From DASPJR01 sp035628505 (GTDB lineage Bacteria > Planctomycetota > SZUA-567 > H5-PLA8): a stretch of 46,446 nucleotides of DNA. Below, piece by piece: positions 9,862 through 18,527 of the stretch (position 1 is its first letter; every line of letters starts with the position of its first letter). The DNA lies in contig DASPJR010000070.1 in assembly GCA_035628505.1 (NCBI GenBank), forward strand, positions 1-46,446, in the 5' to 3' direction. Made by a program: the position numbers and the translations under genes. The notes below the pieces were generated by a model. It was not told where the DNA came from, did not search any database, and saw only the letters and a list, made by a program, of their open reading frames with translations.

Positions 9862-10928
9862 TTAATGCTCCTCAATTTTGCCGATGAACGCCCCACGGGA
9901 ATCGTCATGGTCACGCGCGTACCGCGCCGTTTATCGGAATCAATCTGCAGATCTCCGCCAAGATACCGCAGCCGCTGGCGGATGCTGAAAATTCCGAACC
10001 CACTTAACTTTTCGATCCTTCCAGTCGTGGCAGCCAGGTCGAAGCCCACGCCATCATCTGAAACTTCAATCGTCAGAATCCCGTGCGCTTTTGAGACTTT
10101 CAGGTTTGCCTCTTTTGCTTTGGCGTGCTTGACAACATTAAAGAGCAGTTCGCGCGCCGACTGGAACAGCGTCACCGCAAGAGGTATCGGCAGTTCACTG
10201 GGCGAGCCGGCATATTCAAACGTGCACGGCAGCCTGTACCGTTCCTGAAAATGCTCCGTCAACCACTCCAGCGCGGGCTCCAGCCCCATTTCATAAAGCA
10301 TCGGCGGGCTGATCTCAAAAGTGAGGGAACGTGTTTCCGTGATCACCCGGTCAATTACCGTCGAGATCTCATCCAGCTCCGCGGTGCATTCGGGGTGGTT
10401 GGCGCGCATTTCGCACAGCCGGATCTTGCACCAGGCCAGGTTCTGCCCCACGCCGTCGTGAAGTTCGCTCGCAAAACGCCGCCGCTCCTCCTCTTCCGCC
10501 ACCGAAAGTTCCGCTGCAAGCGCATGCAGTTTATGCTCGGCCTGGCGGCGCACGGCACGCTGCTTCACGAGGCTCTCGGCGACTGAAAGGCGGATGTTGA
10601 GCAGGTCAAAGTCGACTGGCTTTTCGAGATAATCGTCCGCTCCGGCGCTGAGGACATGGCGCAGACTTTCAGGAGAGGCTCGAGCGGTGCAGACCAGCAC
10701 CACCGCGCTTTCGCTATCCCGCATCTGGCGCAGTCTGCGGCAGAGTTCAAGGCCATCAATTTTAGGAAGCATCAGGTCCAGCAGAATCAGCTGAAACTGC
10801 GTTTTCTGTATCGCAGCCAGCGCCGCTTCGCCTTCCGCGCATGCCGTCACGTGATAGCCGCGAAGCTCAAGCGTGCGTTTCAGCGTATCACGGCAGTCAT
10901 CGTCGTCTTCGACCAGCAGCGTTTTCAA
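9858..10928 (-). CDS. Receiver-HisKA_3 histidine kinase
   Basis: The 356-residue protein has an N-terminal receiver domain (residues 1-120; D8-D10, phospho-acceptor D51 in LLDLMLPKIDG, K103 in YLEKPVD), a coiled linker, a HisKA_3 dimerisation domain with H157 in ELHDGVGQNL, and a NarX-type HATPase_c domain (about 235-345; N-box FNVVKHAKA, DDGVGF, GFGIFSIRQRL). There is no membrane segment, so it is a cytoplasmic kinase that probably takes phosphate or a signal from another protein through its receiver. The start is TTG with AAGG eight bases upstream; no in-frame ATG is suitably placed. It lies 45 bp after the beta-mannosidase gene and overlaps its partner regulator by four bases. Confidence 0.9.
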   Translation of the reverse strand: MKTLLVEDDDDCRDTLKRTLELRGYHVTACAEGEAALAAIQKTQFQLILLDLMLPKIDGLELCRRLRQMRDSESAVVLVCTARASPESLRHVLSAGADDYLEKPVDFDLLNIRLSVAESLVKQRAVRRQAEHKLHALAAELSVAEEEERRRFASELHDGVGQNLAWCKIRLCEMRANHPECTAELDEISTVIDRVITETRSLTFEISPPMLYEMGLEPALEWLTEHFQERYRLPCTFEYAGSPSELPIPLAVTLFQSARELLFNVVKHAKAKEANLKVSKAHGILTIEVSDDGVGFDLAATTGRIEKLSGFGIFSIRQRLRYLGGDLQIDSDKRRGTRVTMTIPVGRSSAKLRSIK

Positions 10929-10973
10929 GCTTTGTGCCTTTTCAGCGGGCTCATGCGTTGCGACGCCGCGGGC

Positions 10974-13484
10974 TTATGCTTTTTTTCCAAAACGATTGGC
11001 ACACTGCAACACGGGCGGCAGGGTCAGCGCCTTCTCCGGCAGCTGTTTCTGCGACTCAAACGTAAACGTAAACGATTCTCCAGGCAGCAGCGTGACAAGC
11101 TGATCGTTGACAATCGCATTCTCATCCAGGCGATCGGCAAAGAACGAGAGGTCGCGAAGAAAGCTTTTCGCTGTCACGGTGACTGCATACCGTGCGCCTT
11201 CGGCCTTTACGCGGGTTTCATACGCCGCTTCCGGATAGGCCAGGTTCTTGTCGATATCAAAATACCAGAACGCGCGATGCTGTCCGAGCTGAACCATGAT
11301 CAGCTCGCTGCTGGAATGAATCTTCGTCTCTTCGTCGCCGGCTTTCTGGCCGGCCAGCTTGGAATAGTACGCAAGCGGAACCTGCAGAACGCTGTGCGGC
11401 GGAATAAAGACTGTCTTCCAGCCGCCGGGCCCTTGCGTCCACTCGAAATTAATTTTGCCCAGGAACAACTGCCCGGTCCATGGCTCCAGCGTGTCGTTGA
11501 TGATGTACGCGTAGAGCTTGCCGTCCACTTCCGGTTGAATCGTGAGAATGCGTTCGGCAAAAAACTTTCGCGTCGCATACCACAGCGGCTTCGGACGCCC
11601 TTCCCCGTCCACCGCGGCCCAGCTCGTCACCGGCCAGCAGTCATTGAGCTGCCAGTAAAGCGCGCCCATGCACACCGGCTGCCGCGAGCGGAACCATTCC
11701 ACGCCGGTCTGCACCGCACGCGCCTGGTTGAGCTGCGTTACGAAAAGCCAATCATCGAAATTCGTTGGAATTTCAAAGTGCTCGTTCAAGCGCGTGTGCA
11801 GCTTGTCGTTTCCGCCCTGCGCCTTCTGATGATGCAGCATCGTGGGCGAATCCGGCGCCAGGTGGCCAGCAGGAACGGCATGGCGCAGCGTGGCGTACGT
11901 GGGCGGAGCCTGGTGCCCGAATTCACTGCAGAAGCGCGGCGTATACTCACGGTAAACGCTGTAGTCCTTCTGGTTCCACGCATCCCAGATGTGCTTGTTG
12001 CCGTGGCGGTCATCCAGCGGGTGCAGTTCCATGCTTCCAGAGTACGGACTGCCCGGCCAGTACGGCCTCGTCGGATCGAGCTGCTTGACGATGCTCGGCA
12101 GCATCTTCGTGTAATAGCCAAGCCCCCACGTCCGGTTGCCGATCTTTTCTTTCCAGCCCCAGTCGAAATAGCCCCAGATGTTTTCGTTGCAACCGTTCCA
12201 GATCACAAGACTGGGATGGCTGCTGAGCCGCGCCACGTGGTATTTGGCTTCGGCAGCGACAAGCGAGCTGTACGGTTCTTCTTCAGGATAGGCCGCGCAG
12301 GCAAACAAAAAGTCCTGCCAGACCATGATGCCCTGCTCGTCGCAGATCGAATAAAAATCTTCCGACTCGTAGATTCCCCCGCCCCACACCCGCAGCATGT
12401 TCATGTTGGCCGCGACGGCCTGGTCGATCCTGCGCCGGTAGCGCAGTGAATCCACACGATGCGGGAAACAATCATCAGGAATCCAGTTGGCCCCTTTACA
12501 GAAGATCGGCCGATTGTTGACTTCGATGGCAAACTGCGATCCGATGCTGTCCGAGTCGGTATTCAGACGGACGGTCCTGAGGCCAATGCGGCCCTTCCAG
12601 GAATCCAGTTCCGCTCCGCCCGGCACGCTGACGCTGACGCTCAGCTCGTACAATGGCTGGGCGCCATGTCCGCGCGGCCACCACAGCTTTGGATTAGGCA
12701 CTTCAAGCTTCAGCTGTCCGCGTGCGATATTCGCCGCAATGGAGGAGTTTTGAAAAAGAGTCTGCCCGTCCGGACCGGTCAAGGTTGCCGACACATTCAG
12801 CGCTGCAGTGTTGTCCGCGCGATCGAGGTCGACGTGTACATCCACGACGGCCGAACGTGTATCGGCGCGCAAAACCAGCGGCCGCACTGACGCAAGCCGC
12901 GCGACATTCCACGCCTGGATGTAAATGGGACGCCAGATGCCGGCAGTAATTAAGGCGGGCCCCCAATCCCATCCAAAATTGCACGCCATCTTGCGAATGA
13001 AGTTAAAGGGATGCTTTTCGACATGCGGCAGCGGGCCGTGGCGCGCTTCCGCCTGCTGCGCGAAAACCAGCGGTGAGGCAAACGTAATCGCCAGCTCGTT
13101 TTTTCCGGCCTTCAGCAGCGCGTGTACATCGAAACGCTGCGGCACATGCATGTCAGCGGATTCACCGGCTGCCTTTCCGTTGACTTCGATTCGCGCGATT
13201 GTGTCGAGACCTTCGCAGACGAGCACGACGCGCTCGTGGCGGAGCAGCGATTCTGCGACGTCGAAGGAACACGCGTAACGCCAGTCGTTCCGGCCGATCC
13301 ACTGAACCTTTGTCTCGTTGCGGTCAACATAAGGATCTTCGATGAGTCCGGCGGCAAGAAGATCGGTATGGACGCATCCGGGAACAGACGCAGGAATACG
13401 GGCACTCTGCACATTCGCCGGAACATCCGTGAGGGCGCCTGTGGCGCTGAGCGTCCAGCCGTCGCTGAGAACCTGCGTGAGCAT
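10974..13484 (-). CDS. Beta-mannosidase, glycoside hydrolase family 2
   Basis: This 836-residue protein is a full-length GH2 enzyme of the beta-mannosidase branch, which removes terminal beta-mannose from mannan and manno-oligosaccharides. An N-terminal jelly-roll domain (about 1-190, with NFGWDWGP) is followed by an immunoglobulin-like domain (195-305), the TIM barrel (310-640) and C-terminal beta domains. The acid/base glutamate is E434 in IWNGCNEN and the nucleophile is E521 in FCSEFGHQ; MLRVWGGGIYE and YWQLNDCWPV are further family landmarks. There is no signal peptide, so it should act in the cytoplasm on imported oligosaccharides. The ATG has a GGGGG purine run five bases upstream. It is the first gene of the run that continues into the two-component pair. 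Confidence 0.93.
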   Translation of the reverse strand: MLTQVLSDGWTLSATGALTDVPANVQSARIPASVPGCVHTDLLAAGLIEDPYVDRNETKVQWIGRNDWRYACSFDVAESLLRHERVVLVCEGLDTIARIEVNGKAAGESADMHVPQRFDVHALLKAGKNELAITFASPLVFAQQAEARHGPLPHVEKHPFNFIRKMACNFGWDWGPALITAGIWRPIYIQAWNVARLASVRPLVLRADTRSAVVDVHVDLDRADNTAALNVSATLTGPDGQTLFQNSSIAANIARGQLKLEVPNPKLWWPRGHGAQPLYELSVSVSVPGGAELDSWKGRIGLRTVRLNTDSDSIGSQFAIEVNNRPIFCKGANWIPDDCFPHRVDSLRYRRRIDQAVAANMNMLRVWGGGIYESEDFYSICDEQGIMVWQDFLFACAAYPEEEPYSSLVAAEAKYHVARLSSHPSLVIWNGCNENIWGYFDWGWKEKIGNRTWGLGYYTKMLPSIVKQLDPTRPYWPGSPYSGSMELHPLDDRHGNKHIWDAWNQKDYSVYREYTPRFCSEFGHQAPPTYATLRHAVPAGHLAPDSPTMLHHQKAQGGNDKLHTRLNEHFEIPTNFDDWLFVTQLNQARAVQTGVEWFRSRQPVCMGALYWQLNDCWPVTSWAAVDGEGRPKPLWYATRKFFAERILTIQPEVDGKLYAYIINDTLEPWTGQLFLGKINFEWTQGPGGWKTVFIPPHSVLQVPLAYYSKLAGQKAGDEETKIHSSSELIMVQLGQHRAFWYFDIDKNLAYPEAAYETRVKAEGARYAVTVTAKSFLRDLSFFADRLDENAIVNDQLVTLLPGESFTFTFESQKQLPEKALTLPPVLQCANRFGKKA

Positions 13485-14136
13485 GTAGCCCCCTTCGCTG
13501 CCATGGATAACGTGCGTCCGGATTTGCTGTGCTCCTGCGTAAACCGAGGCACAAGCGGGGTCAAGCGCGAAAGGTGCGTGTGATCGAGGAAATGGATGCA
13601 GGCGCGTTCTGAAAAGACACTGGTCTCATAGCAATCTGCTGAAATGCAGTTTTTATTTCGTCCGTGTTACTTCACCTCCGATTTGCGCCGATTTCGGAAC
13701 CTCACCGAGTTTTGGGCAGTTAACAACATTCGATAAGGTACGAATTCTTTCGCACGCTTCAAATGCGTCATGCCACCCTTCGGGCGTAAATTAGGAATGC
13801 AGATCGGGTTGCCATGGTTAGCTCCATGCGGAGAACTCTCGGCACGGAGAAGTTCGACCAGATGGTTGCTCCTCAGCGGCTCAGGCTGCCTGCTAACATG
13901 AGCGCCATACCACTCGGTTGGTGCGCCGTCCTTCTGGCTGCTGGCTTCGGATGGCGGGGATTACGTCTTGGGTCAGGCAATGTCCATCCTCCCCCGCGTC
14001 AGAGCCAGTCGTTCATTTACCGAACGATCATGACAAAAATCAGGAAGAAGAACCAGGCCGAAGGCGACGATGAAGAGCATCTTTGGCTTCAACAGGTCCG
14101 CCCCCTCAGCCGCTGATTAAGGTCGTTGGAATCCAA
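13485..14136. other. 652-bp stretch without a supported gene
   Basis: It separates the beta-mannosidase start from the small zinc-ribbon gene; both are read on the minus strand, so the beta-mannosidase promoter must lie here. Open frames exist on the plus strand (13814-14116) and a short hydrophobic one on the minus strand (about 14078-13971), but neither has a ribosome-binding site or recognisable sequence. I see no convincing terminator or promoter hexamers. Confidence 0.5.
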
Positions 14137-14511
14137 TCATCGATTTTGCGGCTCGGTATCGACCGCGTAAACTATCAACCCAAGGTCCTTTGCTTTTTCT
14201 CTAAGATCAACTGCGGTTCCATACTCCATCTCGCCGCAATCCCATGCCTTTGAATTCTTCGCTAAGTTGAGAACATCTTTTGCCGACATGCTCGTTAGGG
14301 AAGGAAGCAGTTTTCTCAATTTAAGAACTTCAGCCGGAGTAGGAATACTCGCCTCCCACGCTATAAGCACTCTCATCCGTCGCTCGACGGGCGGTAGAGC
14401 AAAACTTACAGTCGCACATGACTCTGCGCCACATCTTGGGCAGCGAAATATAGCAAGTTGAGTTTCCAATGTACCTATATCCATTGGAATATTGCAGTGA
14501 CTACAAAGCAT
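14137..14511 (-). CDS. Small zinc-ribbon protein, possible immunity protein
   Basis: I do not recognise a family for this 124-residue protein. Four cysteines in two CxxC pairs (C3/C6 and C24/C27) form a probable zinc ribbon. The rest is an alpha/beta domain: a strand (RMRVLIAWEA), a helix-rich stretch with TPAEVLKLRKLLP, a CGEMEYGTAVDLREKAKDLGL segment and a final strand LIVYAVDTE. The ATG is preceded by AAGGA at a good distance. It starts 12 bases after the end of the metallopeptidase-like domain gene and runs in the same direction, the usual order of toxin then immunity gene in polymorphic toxin loci. The immunity role is inferred from that arrangement only. Confidence 0.6.
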   Translation of the reverse strand: MLCSHCNIPMDIGTLETQLAIFRCPRCGAESCATVSFALPPVERRMRVLIAWEASIPTPAEVLKLRKLLPSLTSMSAKDVLNLAKNSKAWDCGEMEYGTAVDLREKAKDLGLIVYAVDTEPQNR

Positions 14512-14523
14512 CGAACTGTTCCT

Positions 14524-14961
14524 TTAATCGGGTACATGCTTGTAAAGCGGATTGTTTCGCACGAACTCCTCGATCTCCTTTGCCGTTCGCGCTCCGAATG
14601 ACTTATCAACGGCTCCTTGCCATTTATATGGAACCATCTCGTGTGCCTTTCGATACGTACCCCGGGTGAGTTTCTGAAGCCAATGGGCTGTTTCATGAGC
14701 AGCCACTCCGGCCGCCTGCTGATTAGTTCCTACCTTGCCCAGGTAAATCCTCACCAGATTACTTCCAAACGGTTGCTCGCCCGCTTGCCCAAGGGCTGGT
14801 ATTGCCTGCGACAAGTCGAGCTTTATCATTCCTCGTTTAAGAAGTTTAGCGACCGCAGCGCCCTCAATCGTCCCAGACTGCCGCAATGCCCGCATAATGC
14901 TCTCTTCGGTAATATTTTTCCCAAGTGCTCTATACCAACCTCCGTGAGGCGCGGGTGGCAC
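14524..14961 (-). CDS. Orphan HExxH domain, likely toxin C-terminal remnant
   Basis: The 145-residue frame carries a zinc-peptidase motif, HETAH at residues 89-93 (GVAAHETAHWLQ), with a helical C-terminus ending EFVRNNPLYKHVPD. It looks like the exchangeable C-terminal domain of a large secreted toxin rather than a complete enzyme: no signal peptide, no clear start, and the frame stays open upstream to a stop near 15048 without a good initiation site. The GTG at 14961 used here has no ribosome-binding site and lies in a REP palindrome; an ATG at 14895 (GAAGAGAG upstream) is an alternative. No Rhs or other toxin backbone is visible upstream. It may be an orphan cassette or a decayed gene. The substrate is unknown. 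Confidence 0.5.
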   Translation of the reverse strand: MPPAPHGGWYRALGKNITEESIMRALRQSGTIEGAAVAKLLKRGMIKLDLSQAIPALGQAGEQPFGSNLVRIYLGKVGTNQQAAGVAAHETAHWLQKLTRGTYRKAHEMVPYKWQGAVDKSFGARTAKEIEEFVRNNPLYKHVPD

Positions 14962-14988
14962 AGATAGACGCGAAGCGGCTATCTGTGT
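14952..14988. repeat. REP-type palindrome, copy 1
   Basis: GGGTGG is followed by an imperfect palindrome: CACAGATAG, A, CGC, a short loop, GCG, G, CTATCTGTG. This 13-bp stem with one mismatch and a conserved short head is the layout of REP elements mobilised by RAYT transposases. Copy 2 is its inverted partner about 255 bp away. No transposase gene is in the window. Confidence 0.7.
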
Positions 14989-15241
14989 CGAGCGAAGCGA
15001 GATTTCAACGTCGAAGAGAAAGCCTATTGGCCGACACGTTCCCGCCGTTTAAAGACTATCGCCTGAGCCCGCCAGCACAAACACGCCCGCGTCGGGAGAT
15101 CTGAAAGCAGAGTCGCAAGCTACCCGGAGTAGTGCAGCGTACTGAAAGGACAGGAGTTGTGCCGACGGACAGTCAATTTCTATTCAGAACGCTAAGTCCG
15201 CGGGCGAAGCCAATTTTGAAACGTTAAAATCCCGCTTCGCG

Positions 15242-15281
15242 GGACACAGATAGCCGCTGGCGCGTCTATCTGTGCCACCCG
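15242..15281. repeat. REP-type palindrome, copy 2 (inverted)
   Basis: This is the reverse-complement partner of the copy at 14952-14988. It contains CACAGATAG, a mismatch, CGC, a 4-base loop, GCG and CTATCTGTG, and ends in CCACCC. The two copies face each other like a REPIN/BIME and enclose about 255 bp of sequence with no recognisable gene. They differ from each other at only a few bases, nearly all in the loop. Confidence 0.7.
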
Positions 15282-15565
15282 ACGGAAACGCAAGCTGATG
15301 AGGGCGGTTAGACAAATGCCACCCGCCTTCGATGGCTGCGTTGTACTCGGGGCGTGTAGAGCGGGGGCGCCGCTTATGCGCACCCGATTATTTTTCTAAA
15401 TTTATGTAATAAGCGACGCCCAAATTCGTCACTAATATACCTACTAAGATGCGAGCCCCTGAGTTGTACTATTTTAAACAGTTTTAAGCAAGCTGAGCAT
15501 TTATAAACGATTTTATACTTCAGTTCGCCACACTCGCCCCGGCAGGAGGGATGTGCATAGAGGGA

Positions 15566-15685
15566 AGGTGCAATTTTTTTCAGGTATCATTCAGTTGGCG
15601 CAGCGAGACAGAAGCAGAAAGACGACAGGAACGACCGAAGGCACTACTGCGAAGGCGAGCACATCAGGTGCACTTTTTTTCAGGT
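15566..15685. repeat. Two 20-bp T-rich direct repeats exactly 100 bp apart
   Basis: AGGTGCA, one variable base, seven T and CAGGT occur at 15566-15585 and again at 15666-15685. Nineteen of twenty bases match and the start-to-start spacing is exactly 100 bp, while the sequence between them is not repeated. They lie 200-330 bp upstream of the glucan phosphorylase start, so a regulatory role is possible but unproven. Confidence 0.5.
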
Positions 15686-15892
15686 TGCTCACGGTTTCTC
15701 GTCCAGACCGGCTTGAGCTCGATATATGTTCTGCAATCGCGCGTTGACAAACCAGCCGCTCACCGCGAAAAGGAATTCCAGAAAGTCGTGGCGCGTTGGC
15801 TTGAAACTTCAGCATGAGCACGTTTTTTGCGCACCCGGGGCCGAACCTGAGCAGCTCACGTTTTTACTTTGAAAGGTGGGGATAGATTACTC

Positions 15893-18448
15893 ATGCGTAC
15901 AGTACGAACCTTTACGGTGGTTCCAGCTTTACCGGAACGTCTCAAGTCGCTGCGCGACATCGCAAACAATTTGTGGTGGACATGGACCCAGGAAGCGCGC
16001 GATGTTTTCGTGCGAATCGACCGCGATGCCTGGGAAGCGTCAGGCCATAACCCGATTGCGATGTTCGGGCGCGTCAGCCAGAAGCGTTTCAAGGAACTCA
16101 GCGAAGATGACGGCTTTCTGGCGCACCTTGACCGTGTGAAGCTGAACCTCGATGAGTACATGAACGCGAAGACGTGGTTCGATCAGCAGGGCGGCGACCG
16201 CAAAAAGACCTTCATCAATTACTTCTGTGCCGAATTCGGTCTCCACGAGAGCCTTCCCATCTATTCCGGCGGCCTGGGACTTCTTGCCGGCGATCATCTA
16301 AAAGCCGCTTCAGGACTGGGCATTCCGCTCGCCGGAGTGGGCCTGTTTTACCACAATGGCTACTTCCGGCAGTACCTCAACCACGAGGGCTTTCAGCAGG
16401 AATACCTGGCCGGCAACGATTTTTACAACCTCCCCTGCTCGCTCGAAAAAGGAAAGGACGGCAAACCGATTACGGTATCCGTCGATTTCCCGGGCCGCAA
16501 AGTGTACGCGCAGGTCTGGCGCGTTCAGGTTGGTCGCGTCCCTCTTTATCTGCTCGATACGCGCATAGAAGAGAACCGCGTTGAAGACCGCGCCATCACC
16601 GATCAGCTCTACGGCGGCGATCATGAACACCGCATCAAGCAGGAGATTATCCTTGGCGTAGGCGGGCTGCGCGCGCTTCGGGCGCTCGGGCGCGAAGTCG
16701 GCGTCTGCCACATGAATGAAGGCCATTCAGCCTTCCTGGCCATCGAACGCATTCGCATCCTGATTGAAGAGCAGGGCCTGAATTTCCACCAGGCGCAGGA
16801 AGCTTTAATACCCGGCAACATTTTTACCACGCACACGCCTGTGCCCGCCGGCAACGAAGTTTTCGGCATCGACCTGATGGACCGCTACTTTGGCGAGTGG
16901 TACGGCCGCCTGCGCATCGACCGGAAGGCCTTCCTGGCGCTCGGCCGCCAGAACCCGCACAATGAATCCGAACTGTTCTCGATGACGGTGCTCGCGCTGC
17001 GCACCGCCGGATACGCCAATGGCGTGTCAGCCCTGCACGGGTATGTTTCCCGGAAAATGTGGGCCGGCGTGTGGCCTGAAGTTCCTGTTCATGAAGTGCC
17101 GATTACGTCCATCACCAACGGCTGCCACATCCGCTCGTACGTTTCAGACCAGCTTAACGAACTCTTCGTCCGCTACTGCGGGCACCGCTGGTCGTATGAC
17201 GCTGCAGCGCAGGGGCACCTCTGGAAAGGCACCGAACACCTGCCGGATGCGGAAGTCTGGCGCGTGCACGAACGCCGCCGCTCCCGCCTGGTCACGTGGG
17301 CGCGCGAAAAAGTCAAAGAGCAGCTCGCCCGCGCGGGAGCTCCTCCCAAGGAGATCGAAGCGGCAGAGGAGATTCTCGATCCGGAAGTTCTGACGATCGG
17401 TTTCGCGCGCCGCTTTGCCACATATAAGCGCGGCACGCTTCTGTTCCGCGATCCGGACCGGCTGGCCAAGATCCTTTCGGACAAGGACCGCCGCGTGCAG
17501 ATCCTGTACGCCGGAAAAGCACATCCCAAGGACACGGCCGGCAAGCAGTTCATCCAGACGATCTACAAGATGTCGCGCGATCCGCGTTTCAAGAATCGCG
17601 TCATTTTTCTGGAAGACTACGATATCACGGTTGCGCGATACCTGGTCCAGGGTGTCGACGTCTGGCTGAATAATCCGCGGCGGCCGATGGAAGCCTCGGG
17701 CACCTCAGGTATGAAGGCTGCTGCCAACGGCGCGCTGAACTGCTCGACGCTGGACGGCTGGTGGTGCGAAGGCTACGACGGACAGAACGGCTGGGCGATT
17801 GGCCGCGGTGAAGACTACACGGATCTGGAGTACCAGGACGAAGTCGAGAGCCGCGCGCTTTACGACCTGCTTGAGAAGCAGATCGTGCCGCTCTTCTATC
17901 AGCGCGGCGCGGACGATCTGCCGCGTGAGTGGATTCGCCGCATGAAACGCGCGATGAACACCGCCTGCGGCATGTTCAGCACGCACCGCATGGTCCGGGA
18001 ATACTTTGAAAAGTTCTACGCGCCTGCATCAGAACACTTCCTGCGGATCAATCAGGAAAACCAATACGGCGCCAAACAGCTCTGGGACTGGAAGATGTCG
18101 CTCTATCAGCGTTGGGCGCAGATTCGGGTTGAAGGCGTTGATGCGGAGAAGTCTGACGGCCTGTCGGTTGGGGGCGCACTGAAAATTCGCGCGAAAGTGC
18201 ATCTGGGCCCCGTCAATCCTGAATCGGTGCAGGTGCAGGCCTACACCGGCTCGCTGACGGACCAGGGACACCTGGAAACCGGCCGAGCCATCGGGCTGCA
18301 GTATGCCGGCCACAGCAATGGCATGCACAATTACGAAGGCTCGATCCCCTGTGAAATCTCCGGCCGCTTCGGCTACGAGGTTCGCGTGCTGCCCAGGAAT
18401 CCGGATCTGATCTCGCCGTTTGTGCCCAGCCTGATTACGTGGGGATGA
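15893..18448 (+). CDS. glgP: Alpha-glucan (glycogen/maltodextrin) phosphorylase
   Basis: The enzyme phosphorolyses alpha-1,4-glucans to glucose 1-phosphate in the cytoplasm. The 851-residue protein belongs to the bacterial/archaeal branch with an N-terminal DUF3417 domain (RTFTVVPALPERLKSLRDIANNLWWTW). Central motifs include the EGHSAFLAIERIR segment and TPVPAGNEVF. The PLP-binding lysine is K608 in MEASGTSGMKAAANGALN, and the C-terminal DGWWCEGY follows. I start at ATG 15893, preceded by GGTGGGG; a TTG at 15869 would add eight residues. The gene stands alone on the plus strand and meets the MEMO1-family gene tail to tail across a strong hairpin. It fits storage-glucan use next to the other carbohydrate genes. 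Confidence 0.95.
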   Translation: MRTVRTFTVVPALPERLKSLRDIANNLWWTWTQEARDVFVRIDRDAWEASGHNPIAMFGRVSQKRFKELSEDDGFLAHLDRVKLNLDEYMNAKTWFDQQGGDRKKTFINYFCAEFGLHESLPIYSGGLGLLAGDHLKAASGLGIPLAGVGLFYHNGYFRQYLNHEGFQQEYLAGNDFYNLPCSLEKGKDGKPITVSVDFPGRKVYAQVWRVQVGRVPLYLLDTRIEENRVEDRAITDQLYGGDHEHRIKQEIILGVGGLRALRALGREVGVCHMNEGHSAFLAIERIRILIEEQGLNFHQAQEALIPGNIFTTHTPVPAGNEVFGIDLMDRYFGEWYGRLRIDRKAFLALGRQNPHNESELFSMTVLALRTAGYANGVSALHGYVSRKMWAGVWPEVPVHEVPITSITNGCHIRSYVSDQLNELFVRYCGHRWSYDAAAQGHLWKGTEHLPDAEVWRVHERRRSRLVTWAREKVKEQLARAGAPPKEIEAAEEILDPEVLTIGFARRFATYKRGTLLFRDPDRLAKILSDKDRRVQILYAGKAHPKDTAGKQFIQTIYKMSRDPRFKNRVIFLEDYDITVARYLVQGVDVWLNNPRRPMEASGTSGMKAAANGALNCSTLDGWWCEGYDGQNGWAIGRGEDYTDLEYQDEVESRALYDLLEKQIVPLFYQRGADDLPREWIRRMKRAMNTACGMFSTHRMVREYFEKFYAPASEHFLRINQENQYGAKQLWDWKMSLYQRWAQIRVEGVDAEKSDGLSVGGALKIRAKVHLGPVNPESVQVQAYTGSLTDQGHLETGRAIGLQYAGHSNGMHNYEGSIPCEISGRFGYEVRVLPRNPDLISPFVPSLITWG

Positions 18449-18478
18449 TGCGGAATCGGCGGGACGTTTAGAAATACA

Positions 18479-18506
18479 GAGGGGCAGATCATTCGATCTG
18501 TCCCTC
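18479..18506. terminator. Bidirectional hairpin between convergent genes
   Basis: A 12-bp stem with one G-T wobble (GAGGGGCAGATC paired with GATCTGTCCCTC) and an ATTC loop lies in the 79-bp gap between the glucan phosphorylase stop and the MEMO1-family stop. There is no long T-run on either side, so it may act as a transcript-end barrier on both strands rather than as a classical intrinsic terminator. Confidence 0.6.
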
Positions 18507-18527
18507 TACTCATCGCTACCCGGCAGT

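Larger units (their letters stand above)
14962..15892. other. 930-bp mainly non-coding region
   Basis: This holds the REP pair, the T-rich direct repeats at 15566-15685 and the leader of the glucan phosphorylase gene. Around 15380-15500 the sequence turns AT-rich compared with its neighbours. Possible frames (15192-15383 minus, 15551-15817 plus) have no family resemblance. The promoter of the phosphorylase gene must be here, but I cannot place it with confidence. Confidence 0.5.

Noticed and set aside
13971..14078. Short minus-strand frame with a hydrophobic start (MLFIVAFGLVLLP)
   Set aside because: Only 35 codons, no ribosome-binding site and no family resemblance; it may be chance.
13814..14116. 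100-residue plus-strand open frame
   Set aside because: No ribosome-binding site, no recognisable domain, odd composition; the stretch looks non-coding.
15551..15817. 88-residue plus-strand open frame with the T-rich repeats in it
   Set aside because: The repeats are in DNA, not in a conserved protein pattern, and the frame has no start signal or homology I can see.
15869..15892. TTG start of the glucan phosphorylase gene, adding eight residues
   Set aside because: Family proteins begin near RTFTVVP, and the GGTGGGG sequence lies between the TTG and the ATG at 15893.
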